From: Sphingomonadaceae bacterium 3R27C6
Lineage (GTDB): Bacteria > Pseudomonadota > Alphaproteobacteria > Sphingomonadales > Sphingomonadaceae
Reading direction: 5' to 3'
Assembly: GCA_005503215.1 (NCBI GenBank)
Contig: SCNS01000005.1
Span: 186,001-250,000 of the forward strand
Length of the DNA stretch: 64,000 bases
Every line of letters starts with the position of its first letter. Position 1 is the stretch's first letter. The notes below the pieces were generated by a model. The model saw only the letters and a program-made list of their open reading frames with translations. It was not told the origin of the DNA and searched no databases. Below, in pieces: positions 31,809 to 41,160 of the stretch. A program made the position numbers and the translations under genes.

Positions 31809-34252
31809 TGAACCGTTTCTCTCCCGATCATCGTTTGAAGTTTCTGCTCGGTGCGGCGCTATTGCTTCCTGCCGTGCCCGCCGCTGCCACCGAAACCGGA
31901 ACAGCCTCTGCCGATGGCGCCGCGGTGGACGAAGAAACCGCCGGCGCTGCCGTGGCGACGGACTCCGCAGCCTCAGCCTCTTTTGACGGCGCCGAGATCA
32001 TCGTGTCGGCGCGCCGCCGCGACGAAAGCGCGCAGGATGTTCCGATCGCATTGTCGGTGGTCGGTGCCTCGCAGCTCGAGCAGACGGGCAATTATACGCT
32101 GACGCAGATTCAGCAGATCGTGCCCAGCCTGCAGGTGTTCAGCTTCAACCCGCGCAACACCAACATCAACATCCGGGGGCTCGGCAGCAATGTCGCGCTG
32201 ACAAACGACGGGCTCGAAAATGGCGTCGGCTTCTATGTCGACAATGTCTATTTCGGGCGGGTCGGTCAGTCGCAGTTCGATCTGGTCGACCTGCAGCAGA
32301 TCGAGGTGCTGCGCGGGCCGCAGGGGACCTTGTTCGGCAAGAACACCACCTCGGGCGCGATCAACATCAGCTCGCGCAAGCCGAGCTTCGACCCCGAATT
32401 TTCGGGCGAGGCGAGCGTCGGCGACTATGGCTATTACCAGCTGCGCGGGTCGGCCTCGGGGGCATTGATCGACGATCTGCTCGCGGTGCGCGTCAGCGGC
32501 TCGGTGACCGAGCGGCGCGGCTTCCTTTACAACGACACGCAGAAGGAGCGCGCGCAGGATTATTCGAACTGGAGCGTGCGCGGGCAGTTGCTGTTCACCC
32601 CCACCGCCGACCTCGAAGTCCGCATCATCGGCGACTTTGCGCGGCAGAAGCAGAACCACGTCCTCAACATCTTCGCCGATTATTTCGGCACCTATGAAAA
32701 TGGCGCGGCAATCCCGAACAGCTTTGCCGAGCGTGCGGCGCGCTTCCCGGGTTACAGTTTCCCGGCGATCGATCCTTTCGCGCGGCGCGGCGAGGCGAAC
32801 AGCCATTATCAGTCGAACATGGACGGCTATGGCGTGTCGGGCCAGGTCGACTGGAACGTCGGATCGGCGAAGCTGACCTCGATCACCGCCTATCGCTGGT
32901 GGGACTGGAATCCCGCGAACGACGGCGATTCGACCTCGCTCCCCGTCATCGTCAAGGCGCAGCAGGCGAACCGCCAGCGCCAGTTCAGCCAGGAACTTCG
33001 CCTCGCCTCGGACAGCGACGGGCCGATCGATTATGTCGTGGGCGCCTATTATTTCTGGCAAGTCATCCGCGGCAAGGGCGCGAGCGCCTATGGTCCCGCC
33101 GCCGCGCTATGGAACCGCCCGGCGACTTCGCCGATCCCGCTCGCCGCGTGGGAGGCCGCGCTCAATGGGTTCGAGGCGAACTCGACATCGGACCCGCGCA
33201 CCAAAAGCTATGCGCTGTTCGGCCAGCTCGATTGGAAATTCACCGATCGGCTGACGCTGACCGCGGGGCTGCGTTACACGCACGAAAAGAAGAGCGGCTC
33301 GTTCACGCAGATTCATGTCGCGGGAACCGACCTGTCGACCCTGCCCGCGGGGTTGGCGGCGCAGGCGGCGGCGCTCCGCGGGCAGTTCAACCCCGTCACC
33401 AGTTACTCGACGGGGTTCAAGGATAACAGCGTATCGGGACTCGCGACGCTGTCGTGGCAATTCTCGGACGATGCGCTCGCCTATGCGACCTATTCGCGCG
33501 GCAACAAGTCGGGCGGGCTCAACCTCACCAACCTGCCCGCCGGGATCGATCCCGACGTCGCGCCCGAAAAGGTCGACAGCTACGAGCTGGGCATCAAGTC
33601 GCAATGGTTTGACAAGGCGGTGACGCTCAACGTCGCGGGCTATTGGACCGAGATCAGCGACTATCAGACCGCGATCACCGAACAGGTGCCGAACACGGTC
33701 AACGTCCGCCAATATATCGCGAATATTCCGGGCGTGCGCTCGCGCGGCGTCGAAGGCGACCTGAGCTATGCGCCGAGCGAACGCGCGAGCTTCTATGCTT
33801 CGGTCGCTTATGCCGACACGACGTACAGCGATTATCCGAATGCCCCGCAGGCGCCCGAGCGGCTGAACGTCAGCGGGATTCAGGACCTGACGGGCGAGCA
33901 GCTGCCCGGCGTGCCGAAATTCACTTACACGCTCGGCGGCGACGTGTCGGCGCCGCTCGGCAATCTCGGCGGGCGCGACCTGTCGATCTATGCGCATGCC
34001 GATTATTCGCATCGCTCGTCGTTCAACACCTCGTCGAGCGACAGCATCTATGCCGATGTTCCTGCCTATGGGATCGCGAACGCGCGCATCGGCTTCAAGA
34101 CCGACGACGGCCTGTTCGACCTCTCGCTCTGGGCGCGCAACCTGTTCGACAAGGATTATTTCCAGACCTTGTCGGCGCAGAACACCGGCATCGTGACCTC
34201 GCTGATCGGCGAACCGCGCACGATCGGCGCGACGCTGCGGACGAAAATCTGA
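31808..34252 (+). CDS. TonB-dependent receptor of the organosulfur operon
   Basis: 814-aa outer-membrane receptor of the sphingomonad type. The signal peptide ends around AVPAAAT (residue 27). The TonB box is AEIIVSARRRDESAQDVPIALSV, about residue 60, followed by plug motifs GLGSNVALTNDGLENGVGFYVD and EVLRGPQGTLFGKNTTSGAINI. The barrel ends in the usual motif, RTIGATLRTKI. It lies ahead of two TauD-type dioxygenases and a sulfatase, so it probably imports a sulfate ester or sulfonate. Start chosen at 31808 because of the TAATG overlap; the open frame extends further upstream without features. Confidence 0.92.
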   Translation: MNRFSPDHRLKFLLGAALLLPAVPAAATETGTASADGAAVDEETAGAAVATDSAASASFDGAEIIVSARRRDESAQDVPIALSVVGASQLEQTGNYTLTQIQQIVPSLQVFSFNPRNTNINIRGLGSNVALTNDGLENGVGFYVDNVYFGRVGQSQFDLVDLQQIEVLRGPQGTLFGKNTTSGAINISSRKPSFDPEFSGEASVGDYGYYQLRGSASGALIDDLLAVRVSGSVTERRGFLYNDTQKERAQDYSNWSVRGQLLFTPTADLEVRIIGDFARQKQNHVLNIFADYFGTYENGAAIPNSFAERAARFPGYSFPAIDPFARRGEANSHYQSNMDGYGVSGQVDWNVGSAKLTSITAYRWWDWNPANDGDSTSLPVIVKAQQANRQRQFSQELRLASDSDGPIDYVVGAYYFWQVIRGKGASAYGPAAALWNRPATSPIPLAAWEAALNGFEANSTSDPRTKSYALFGQLDWKFTDRLTLTAGLRYTHEKKSGSFTQIHVAGTDLSTLPAGLAAQAAALRGQFNPVTSYSTGFKDNSVSGLATLSWQFSDDALAYATYSRGNKSGGLNLTNLPAGIDPDVAPEKVDSYELGIKSQWFDKAVTLNVAGYWTEISDYQTAITEQVPNTVNVRQYIANIPGVRSRGVEGDLSYAPSERASFYASVAYADTTYSDYPNAPQAPERLNVSGIQDLTGEQLPGVPKFTYTLGGDVSAPLGNLGGRDLSIYAHADYSHRSSFNTSSSDSIYADVPAYGIANARIGFKTDDGLFDLSLWARNLFDKDYFQTLSAQNTGIVTSLIGEPRTIGATLRTKI

Positions 34253-34351
34253 TGCGCCCGCCCTTCCCAGAAATTCGCCGCGACGACAGCCGGAACCGGC
34301 CGGACGCGCCTGCGCCGAATACCCGCCGTCCAACCCCCAAAGGAGACTGAC

Positions 34352-35305
34352 ATGACGGACCTTCACAACAGCTATGCCAATGCGCGCGACAAGACTATCG
34401 ACCTCGACGTCACGCCCGTGACGGGCACGATCGGCGCCATTGTCAACGGCGTCCAGCTGTCGGGCGACCTGCCCGCGGCGACGGTGCAGGCGATCCAGGC
34501 AGCGCTCGTGCGGCACAAGGTGCTCTTCTTCCGTGATCAGCAGCATCTGACCGATCAGGAGCATGAGGATTTCGCCGCGCTGCTCGGCGATCCGGTAGCG
34601 CACCCGACGGTGCCGGTCGCCGAAGGCTCGCGCTACCTGCTCGAACTCGACAGCAAGGAAGGCTATGCCGCGTCGAGCTGGCACACCGATGTGACCTTCG
34701 TCGACGCCTATCCCAAGGCATCGATCCTGCGCGCGCTGACGATCCCCGAAGCCGGGGGCGACACGCAATGGGCGAACGGCGAAACGGCCTATGAGGGCCT
34801 GCCCGAAGTGCTGCGCCAGCTCGTCAATAATCTGTGGGCGACGCACACCAACCTCTATGATTATGCGTCGATCCTGCAATCGGCGCCCGACGGCGAAAGC
34901 GCGGCGAAGCGGATCAAGGAGCATCGCAATGTCTTCGCTTCGACGGTGTACGAGACCGAGCATCCGGTCGTCCGCGTCCACCCGGTCAGCGGCCAGCGCA
35001 GCCTGTTGCTCGGTCATTTCGTCAAGCAGTTCGTCGGGCTGAACGCGGCCGACAGCGCGCGGCTGTTCCAGACGCTGCAGGATCATATCACCAAGCCCGA
35101 AAATGTCGTGCGCTGGCGCTGGCGCGAGGGTGACGTCGCGATCTGGGACAATCAGTCGACGCAGCATCGCGCGACCGCCGACTTTGGGCTCCAGCGCCGG
35201 ACGCTGCGCCGTGCGACGATTTCGGGCGAGGTTCCGGTCGCGATCGACGGGCGCCTCAGCCGCACCGTCCGCAAGGAAAAGGCGGTTCAATACGAACCCG
35301 CCTGA
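34352..35305 (+). CDS. TauD/AtsK-type Fe(II)/2-oxoglutarate dioxygenase (1)
   Basis: 317 aa. The iron facial triad is visible: WHTDVTFVDAYPKASIL supplies His and Asp, and NQSTQHRATADF supplies the second His, with RRTLRRATI providing the 2-oxoglutarate Arg. Enzymes of this group hydroxylate the carbon next to a sulfonate or sulfate, releasing sulfite or sulfate (taurine dioxygenase, alkylsulfatase AtsK). AAAGGAG precedes the ATG. It is cytoplasmic. Exact substrate not predictable, but sulfate esters fit the neighbouring sulfatase. Confidence 0.9.
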   Translation: MTDLHNSYANARDKTIDLDVTPVTGTIGAIVNGVQLSGDLPAATVQAIQAALVRHKVLFFRDQQHLTDQEHEDFAALLGDPVAHPTVPVAEGSRYLLELDSKEGYAASSWHTDVTFVDAYPKASILRALTIPEAGGDTQWANGETAYEGLPEVLRQLVNNLWATHTNLYDYASILQSAPDGESAAKRIKEHRNVFASTVYETEHPVVRVHPVSGQRSLLLGHFVKQFVGLNAADSARLFQTLQDHITKPENVVRWRWREGDVAIWDNQSTQHRATADFGLQRRTLRRATISGEVPVAIDGRLSRTVRKEKAVQYEPA

Positions 35306-35427
35306 CGAAATCGGCCGGCGCTTGTGGTTCTCCTCTCCCTTCCTGTGACTGCGCCGGCCCTGTCTGCGGCGCGCCCCGGTTCCATTCGCCCGGGCGCGCC
35401 GACCTTTTACCTTCGAAAGACCACCCG

Positions 35428-37089
35428 ATGACCCATGGTTCGCGTTTTACCCGCTTCCTCTTCGCCGCGTTGATCGGTGCTGCCGCGACCGTCGGGTCTG
35501 CGCAGGCGAAGGAGCGGCGGCCAAACCTGCTCGTCATCGTTGCCGACGATCTCGGCTATTCGGACCTCGGCGCCTTCGGAGGCGAGATCCGCACGCCGAA
35601 CCTCGACAAGCTCGCGCTGAACGGCATCCGCCTCGCGGGCTTTCACACCGCGCCGACCTGTTCGCCGACACGCTCGATGCTGCTGTCGGGGACAGACAAT
35701 CATCGCGCCGGGCTCGGCACGATGGCCGAAATGATCCGGCCGAACCAGCAGGGCAAGCCGGGCTATGAGGGCTATTTGCGCCGCGACGTCGCGACGCTCG
35801 CTGAGCGGCTCGGCGCCAATGGTTATCGCACCTTGCTGTCGGGCAAATGGCACCTCGGCCTGACCCCCGAGCAGGACCCGCATGCGCGCGGGTTCGAGCG
35901 CAGCTTTGCGTTGCTGCAGGGCGGGCATAATCATTATGGCACCGACGCCGACCCCAAGAAGGGCGGGCGGGCAACCTATACCGAACAGGGGAAGCGGCTG
36001 ACGCAGCTACCCGCCGATTTCTATTCGAGCGACTATTTCGCGACGCGGCTGATCGAATTCCTCGGCGAAAAGCCGGCCAACGGAAAGCCCGCGCGACCCT
36101 TTTTCGGCTATCTCGCCTTCACCGCGCCGCACTGGCCGCTGCAAGCGCACCCAGAGGATATTGCGCGCTACAAGGGGCGCTATGACGAAGGGTTCGACGT
36201 GCTGCGCGAACGGCGGCTGGCGCGGCAGCGCGAATTGGGCATCCTTGGCCCCGATGTCGTAGCGCACACGCCGCGCAACCGCGACGGCAGCTGGGATTCG
36301 CTGACCACCGATCAGCAGCGGCTCGCGGCGCGCAACATGGAAATCTATGCCGCGATGGTCGACCGGCTCGACCAGAATGTCGGGCGCGTGATCGCGGCGC
36401 TGCGCGCATCGGGCGAACTCGACAACACCGTGATCGTCTTTCTCGCCGACAATGGCGCCGAGGCGCTCGACGTCGAGACGACGGGCGCGCAGATGCTCGC
36501 GGGCTCGCTCAAGGGCGCCGACAATAGCCTCGCCAATCGCGGCGCGGCGTCGTCGTACCTGACCTATGGTGCGGGCTGGGCGCAGGCGGCGACCGCGCCG
36601 TCGTGGCTGACCAAGGGCTATCAGAGCGAGGGCGGGACGCGCGCGGTCGCGTTCATCAGCGGCGCGGGGATCGCGGCGCGCAAAGGCGCGGACACGCAAT
36701 ATCTGTCGGTCGCCGACATCGCGCCGACCCTGCTCGACCTTGCCGGCGCCGATGCGAAGGCGACGCAGGTCGCGGGGCGCAAGGTCGCGCCGATCACCGG
36801 CCGGTCGTGGGCCGCCTGGCTCAAGAACGCCGATGCGCGCGTCTATGGCGCCGACGACGGGGTGGGCGCCGAACTGTTCGGATCGCGCGCCTATCGTCGC
36901 GGCGACTGGAAGATCACCGATATCGGCGACGGCGTCTGGCGGCTGTTCGACATCGCGCGCGATCCCGGTGAAACGCGCGACTTGTCGCTCGCCCATCCCG
37001 ACCGCAAGGCCGAGCTGGCGGCGGCGTGGGATCGTTATGCGCAGGACGTGGGCGTGATCCTGCCCGACGCCATCCCTTATCGGCCATAG
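35428..37089 (+). CDS. type I (formylglycine) arylsulfatase, exported
   Basis: 553 aa. A signal peptide ends at SAQA (residue 27). NLLVIVADDLGYSDLG gives the first two metal Asp residues, and APTCSPTRSMLLSG contains the Cys (residue 78) that is converted to formylglycine, in the CSPTR form also found in the Pseudomonas aeruginosa arylsulfatase. A GKWHLG active-site block and FLADNGAEA metal site follow. It should release sulfate from aryl or alkyl sulfates in the periplasm. No formylglycine-generating enzyme gene is in this window, so maturation must use one elsewhere. It lies between the two dioxygenase genes. Confidence 0.93.
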   Translation: MTHGSRFTRFLFAALIGAAATVGSAQAKERRPNLLVIVADDLGYSDLGAFGGEIRTPNLDKLALNGIRLAGFHTAPTCSPTRSMLLSGTDNHRAGLGTMAEMIRPNQQGKPGYEGYLRRDVATLAERLGANGYRTLLSGKWHLGLTPEQDPHARGFERSFALLQGGHNHYGTDADPKKGGRATYTEQGKRLTQLPADFYSSDYFATRLIEFLGEKPANGKPARPFFGYLAFTAPHWPLQAHPEDIARYKGRYDEGFDVLRERRLARQRELGILGPDVVAHTPRNRDGSWDSLTTDQQRLAARNMEIYAAMVDRLDQNVGRVIAALRASGELDNTVIVFLADNGAEALDVETTGAQMLAGSLKGADNSLANRGAASSYLTYGAGWAQAATAPSWLTKGYQSEGGTRAVAFISGAGIAARKGADTQYLSVADIAPTLLDLAGADAKATQVAGRKVAPITGRSWAAWLKNADARVYGADDGVGAELFGSRAYRRGDWKITDIGDGVWRLFDIARDPGETRDLSLAHPDRKAELAAAWDRYAQDVGVILPDAIPYRP

Positions 37090-37198
37090 GTCGTGCATAT
37101 CATGCACTTCGGCGCGTTAGGTCTTGTCAATCATATCAGTTGAGTTAATTTCGCTGTTCCGGGAATATTTCCGAATCGAACGAGCGAAAGGACCGCTT

Positions 37199-38092
37199 AT
37201 GGCCACGCAGCTGAACACCCCCGACCTGTTCGAGACCGCGCGATCGCTCGGCGTTTCGATCTCGCCGTCGACTCCGACGATCGGGGCGGAGATCGGCGGG
37301 CTCGATCTCGATCGCCCGCTGTCGTCCGAAGAAGCCGATTTGCTGCGCGCCGCCTGGCTGCGCTTCAAGGTCGTCTTCTTCCGCGATCAGGACATCAGCC
37401 ACGAAAGCCATGTCCGGCTCGGCCGCCTCTTCGGCGAACTCGAAGGGCATCCGGTGATCCCGTCGGTCGAGGGCTATCCCGAAATCCTCAAGATCGAAGG
37501 CGTCGAGGGCGTCCAGCTCACCGCCGAAACGCTTGGCGCTTTCCAGGCGTATAACAAATGGCACACCGACGTGACCTTCCGCGAGCGGCCGTCGATCGCG
37601 TCGATCCTGCGCGCGCGCCACCTGCCGCCGCTCGGCGGCGACACGATGTGGGCCGACACCGTCGCCGCCTATGCCGGGCTGCCGCAGCCGGTGAAGGACC
37701 GCATCGCGGGTCTCGAGGCCGAGCATGATATCGTGCGCAGCTTCGGCGGCCGCGTGACCGAGGAAAAGCGCGCGCAGCTCGCGCGCGATTTCCCGCCGGT
37801 GCGCCACCCGGTCGTGCGCTCGCACCCCGAAACGGGCGAGAAGATCCTCTACGTCAACTACACCTTCACCAGCCGCATTATCGGCGTGAGCGAAGAGGAC
37901 AGCGACAGCCTCCTCCGCCTGCTGTTCGACCGGATCAAGGTCCCCGAATATCAGGTGCGTTTCCGCTGGACCCCGAACGCGATCGGCATCTGGGACAACC
38001 GCTCGACCCAGCATTATGCCGTCGGCGATTACTGGCCCGAATATCGCGCGCTCGAACGCGTGACGGTGTCGGGCGACGTGGTAACGCGATGA
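37199..38092 (+). CDS. TauD/TfdA-type Fe(II)/2-oxoglutarate dioxygenase (2)
   Basis: 297 aa. KWHTDVTFRERPSIASIL and NRSTQHYAVGDYW hold the His-x-Asp...His triad; RALERVTVSGD holds the co-substrate Arg. ATG at 37199 has AAAGGA seven bases upstream and gives a normal TauD N-terminus; an earlier ATG at 37124 was rejected because its extra 25 residues are unlike the family. It is clearly diverged from the first dioxygenase, so a different sulfonate or sulfate ester is likely. Its stop overlaps the next gene by ATGA. Confidence 0.9.
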   Translation: MATQLNTPDLFETARSLGVSISPSTPTIGAEIGGLDLDRPLSSEEADLLRAAWLRFKVVFFRDQDISHESHVRLGRLFGELEGHPVIPSVEGYPEILKIEGVEGVQLTAETLGAFQAYNKWHTDVTFRERPSIASILRARHLPPLGGDTMWADTVAAYAGLPQPVKDRIAGLEAEHDIVRSFGGRVTEEKRAQLARDFPPVRHPVVRSHPETGEKILYVNYTFTSRIIGVSEEDSDSLLRLLFDRIKVPEYQVRFRWTPNAIGIWDNRSTQHYAVGDYWPEYRALERVTVSGDVVTR

Positions 38093-39492
38093 GGATGATC
38101 GAGGCGCAGCTTCATTCGCCGCGACCGCGCTTTCGCACGGCGACGCGCGTCGCGATCGTCGGCGCCGGTTTCTCGGGGACCTTGCTCGCGATCAACCTGC
38201 TCGAACAGCCCGATGTCGAGGTGTTGCTGATCGAGCGCGACCGGCACCGGATGGGCGCCGGGGTCGCATATAGCAGCACCGAAACCACGCACCTGCTTAA
38301 CGTCCGCGCGGGCAATATGAGCGCCTTTGCCGATCGGCCCGACCATTTCTGCGACTGGCTAAGCGCGCGCGGGCTCGGCTGCGAAGCGGCGTTCGTCACG
38401 CGCGCGACCTATGGCCGCTATCTGCGCGAGACGCTGCGCGCGGCGATGGAGAAATATGGCCGGCGGCTGAAGCTCGTCGATGACGAGGTGCTCGATATCG
38501 AGGAAAAGCGCGGGCAGGTCACGCTCGGGCTCGTCAACGGCGGGCTGATCGAGGCCGACCGCGCGGTGCTCGCGATCGGCAACCTGCCGCCGCACGATCC
38601 GCCCGCGATCGAGGGCGCGCATCTGCCGTCGCACCGCTATATCGGCGATCCATGGGCGAGCGCGTTCGAGGACGGGCTCGACAAGCAGGCGCCGCTACTC
38701 GTCGTCGGCACCGGGCTGACCGCGGTCGACGTGATCCTGCGCCTCGTTTCGCACGGCCATGAAGGGCCGATCACCGCGCTCTCGCGCCGCGGGTTGCGCC
38801 CGCATCGCCATATCGACGGCCTGCCGCGTCCGAAGCCGGTGCTCGCCAAGCCCGCGCCCGACCTCTTCGAACTCGTACGCTGGGCCCGCGACGAGGCCAA
38901 GGACCGCGACTGGCGGCTCGTCGTCGATTCGATCCGCCCGATCACGCAGATGATGTGGTCGGCCGCCGACGCCGACAAGCGCGCGCGTTTCCTGCGTCAC
39001 TTGCGCCCCTTCTGGGATGTCCATCGCCACCGGCTCGCGCCCGAGGTTGCCGACCGGATCGATGCGCTGATCGCGTCGGGACAGCTCCATTTCCGTGCGG
39101 GCAAGATCGCGCATGTCGCGGTCGAGCCCGACGCGCTCGCGATTGCGTGGCTGCCGCGCGGCGGAGCGGAACTCACGACGACGCGCGCGGCGCGGATGAT
39201 CAATTGCACCGGCCCGCAAGGCGATCTGCTGCGCTCGTCGGACCCGCTGGTGAAACGCCTGCTCGGTGCGCGGCGGATCCGCCCCGATGCGCTCCGCCTC
39301 GGACTCGATATCGACCGCGACGGGCATATCGTGGATGCCTCGGGGCGCTCGTCGGAGCATATCCTCGCGATCGGTCCGATGACGCGCGGCGACCTGTGGG
39401 AAGTCGTCGCGGTGCCCGATATCCGCAACCAGGTGAGCGCGCTGGCGCGCCGCCTCGTCAACGCGCACTGGACGGGCGGCGAGGGGCTTTAG
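38089..39492 (+). CDS. FAD/NAD(P)-binding oxidoreductase (COG4529-like)
   Basis: 467 aa. VAIVGAGFSGTLLAINLL near residue 22 is the FAD fold, a GAGVAYSSTETTHLLNVRAGNMSAF-type region near 58-80 marks the FAD-NAD(P)-binding family of COG4529, and LLVVGTGLTAVDVILRLV near 204 is the second fold. No signal peptide. It overlaps the second dioxygenase gene by four bases, so it belongs to the organosulfur operon. It may oxidise the desulfonation product or supply electrons, but no substrate is predictable. Confidence 0.85.
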   Translation: MRMIEAQLHSPRPRFRTATRVAIVGAGFSGTLLAINLLEQPDVEVLLIERDRHRMGAGVAYSSTETTHLLNVRAGNMSAFADRPDHFCDWLSARGLGCEAAFVTRATYGRYLRETLRAAMEKYGRRLKLVDDEVLDIEEKRGQVTLGLVNGGLIEADRAVLAIGNLPPHDPPAIEGAHLPSHRYIGDPWASAFEDGLDKQAPLLVVGTGLTAVDVILRLVSHGHEGPITALSRRGLRPHRHIDGLPRPKPVLAKPAPDLFELVRWARDEAKDRDWRLVVDSIRPITQMMWSAADADKRARFLRHLRPFWDVHRHRLAPEVADRIDALIASGQLHFRAGKIAHVAVEPDALAIAWLPRGGAELTTTRAARMINCTGPQGDLLRSSDPLVKRLLGARRIRPDALRLGLDIDRDGHIVDASGRSSEHILAIGPMTRGDLWEVVAVPDIRNQVSALARRLVNAHWTGGEGL

Positions 39493-39690
39493 GCTCCTCA
39501 CCCCAAAAAATCTCCTCCCTTGCATCCACCGGCGCGTGTCGTGCCGTCCAGTCCATGATCGGCCCCCGCGCCGGTCCGGGCGGCGGCGTCGCGCGGTGGT
39601 CGATATGTGCTCCCCGGCGCAGATCATCTCCGCCTTGCCGGAGGCCGCCGCCTGTGGTTTCACCATGCCAAAGCGGCATGACGGAGAAAT

Positions 39691-40299
39691 ATGTCGATGG
39701 ATATTCTGATTGCCGCCGCCGCCGCCGCCGCCGCCACTGCGTCCGCCCCCGCGGCGGTGCCCCCCGCCGTTACGACGATCACGGTGCCGGCCGGGGAATC
39801 GCTCAGCGCCGAAGATGTCGCCGCCTATATCAGCCCGCGCGAAGTGGCCTCCTATGTGCCGGCGCCCGCGCCGACCACCGAGCTGGTCGCGGTCAGCGAC
39901 GGTTTCTTCAGCTTGCTCGAAAATATCACGATGGTCGCGCTGTTCGTCGTCGGCTTTTTCCTGCTCGCGCGCCTGCTCCATGCATGGATGTTGCATCGCT
40001 CGATCCGCCGCGCGCTCGAGGCGAAGTCCGACGCCGTTAGCCCGCTGATCGACAAGCTGAACAAGCCGTATGAGCATATCGGAGGCCAAAGCCCCGATAG
40101 ACCGGGCGACGATCGCAACGCGCTGGTGCTGCTCGCGATCGGGCTCGCGATGGCGGGTTTCGGACTGATCCAGGGGAATGAACAGCTGATCCGCATTTCG
40201 GCGGGCGCGGCGCTCTTCCCCGCCTTTGTCGGCATCGCGCTCCTCGTCCGCCGCCGCCTCGCGCGCGCCGCGGCTGCCGAGGAGCGCGCCGCTGCGTGA
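39691..40299 (+). CDS. membrane protein of ECF sigma operon (DUF6249-like)
   Basis: 202 aa with an Ala-rich N-terminus, one membrane helix near residues 70-90 (MVALFVVGFFLLARLLHAW), a charged middle with LNKPYEHI, and two more helices near the C-terminus. This topology resembles DUF6249-type membrane proteins often found next to ECF sigma genes. GGAG lies four bases before the ATG at 39691; a second ATG at 39697 is possible. Its stop lies inside the start region of the sigma gene. Function unknown; perhaps a target or sensor of the sigma system. Confidence 0.7.
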   Translation: MSMDILIAAAAAAAATASAPAAVPPAVTTITVPAGESLSAEDVAAYISPREVASYVPAPAPTTELVAVSDGFFSLLENITMVALFVVGFFLLARLLHAWMLHRSIRRALEAKSDAVSPLIDKLNKPYEHIGGQSPDRPGDDRNALVLLAIGLAMAGFGLIQGNEQLIRISAGAALFPAFVGIALLVRRRLARAAAAEERAAA

Positions 40300-40831
40300 T
40301 GAGGCAAGCGCCGATGAAGATTGGGCCCTCAACCAGCGCGTCGCCGGGGGAGATCGTGCCGCTTTCCAGCTCCTCGTGCTGCGGCACGAGGGACGATTGC
40401 GCGCCTTCCTGTCCCGCGCCGCCGGATGCGACGCCGACGATCTGGCGCAGGAAGCTTTCGTACGTGCGTGGCAGCGCGCGGGCGAATATCGGGGGCAGGG
40501 GAGTTATGCGGCGTGGATCATGGGGATCGGCTGGCGGCTGTTCCTCGACCAGCGGCGCACCGCGCGGCGGCGCGAGGGGCTCCTGGGGGGAGAGGATGTT
40601 GCCAGCTCGGCCGACCCGCGCCCCTCAAGCGACGCCGCGATCGACGCCGACCGGCTACTCGCCGCGCTGTCGCCGCAGGAGCGCGCCGCTCTCACCTTAT
40701 GCTTCGGCCATGGCTGGTCGCATGGCGAGGCGGCCGCGATCATGGGCTTGCCACTCGGCACGCTCAAATCGCTCGTCTTGCGCGGGCGGGCAAAGGCGCA
40801 GAAGATGATCGGCGAAGGAGCGGACGCATGA
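40292..40831 (+). CDS. ECF-type RNA polymerase sigma factor
   Basis: 179 aa. Region 2 is DWALNQRVAGGDRAAFQLLVLRHEGRLRAFL through DDLAQEAFVRAW; region 4 is LSPQERAALTLCFGHGWSHGEAAAIMGLPLGTLKSLVLRGRAK (about residues 125-170). No ATG or GTG exists in frame near region 2. A CTG at 40292 with a perfect GAGGAG site seven bases upstream is the best start; a TTG at 40226 is the alternative. It is coupled at both ends to membrane-protein genes, the downstream one resembling an anti-sigma factor. Confidence 0.85.
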   Translation: MRDEASADEDWALNQRVAGGDRAAFQLLVLRHEGRLRAFLSRAAGCDADDLAQEAFVRAWQRAGEYRGQGSYAAWIMGIGWRLFLDQRRTARRREGLLGGEDVASSADPRPSSDAAIDADRLLAALSPQERAALTLCFGHGWSHGEAAAIMGLPLGTLKSLVLRGRAKAQKMIGEGADA

Positions 40832-41151
40832 CGGCGCCGGACGATCATGACATCGACGCGATGCTGGCCGCGATGCTGGCACCGCCCGCGCGGCCTGGCG
40901 ATCGCGGCTTTGCGGCCGGGGTCGAACGCGCGATCGATGCGCAGGCGGCCTATGCCCGCGCACGGTCGCGCTTCTGGCGCAGTTTCGCGTTCGAGGCGCT
41001 GGCGATCGGCGCGCTGCTCGCGGCGCTGTGGCTGCTGTCGTCGGCGCCCTTGCTCGCGCCGCTCGCCGGAGCGGGGCATTGGGGACTCGCACCGCCGCTG
41101 CTGCTGATCCTGCTGCTCTGGTTCGGGACACAGCGCTGGCGGCAAGCCTAG
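40828..41151 (+). CDS. small membrane protein, putative anti-sigma factor
   Basis: 107 aa. A cytoplasmic N-terminal half (DDHDIDAMLAAMLAPPARPGDRGFAAGVERAI) precedes two membrane helices. The ATG overlaps the sigma-factor stop by ATGA. Position, size and topology suit an anti-sigma factor, but no zinc-binding HxxxCxxC motif is present. Followed by a convergent gene nine bases away. Confidence 0.7.
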   Translation: MTAPDDHDIDAMLAAMLAPPARPGDRGFAAGVERAIDAQAAYARARSRFWRSFAFEALAIGALLAALWLLSSAPLLAPLAGAGHWGLAPPLLLILLLWFGTQRWRQA

Positions 41152-41160
41152 GTCCTGACC

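Noticed and set aside
33107..35290. 727-codon minus-strand open frame under the receptor and dioxygenase genes
   Set aside because: Spans two well-supported genes on the other strand and shows only the low-complexity composition of an antisense frame.
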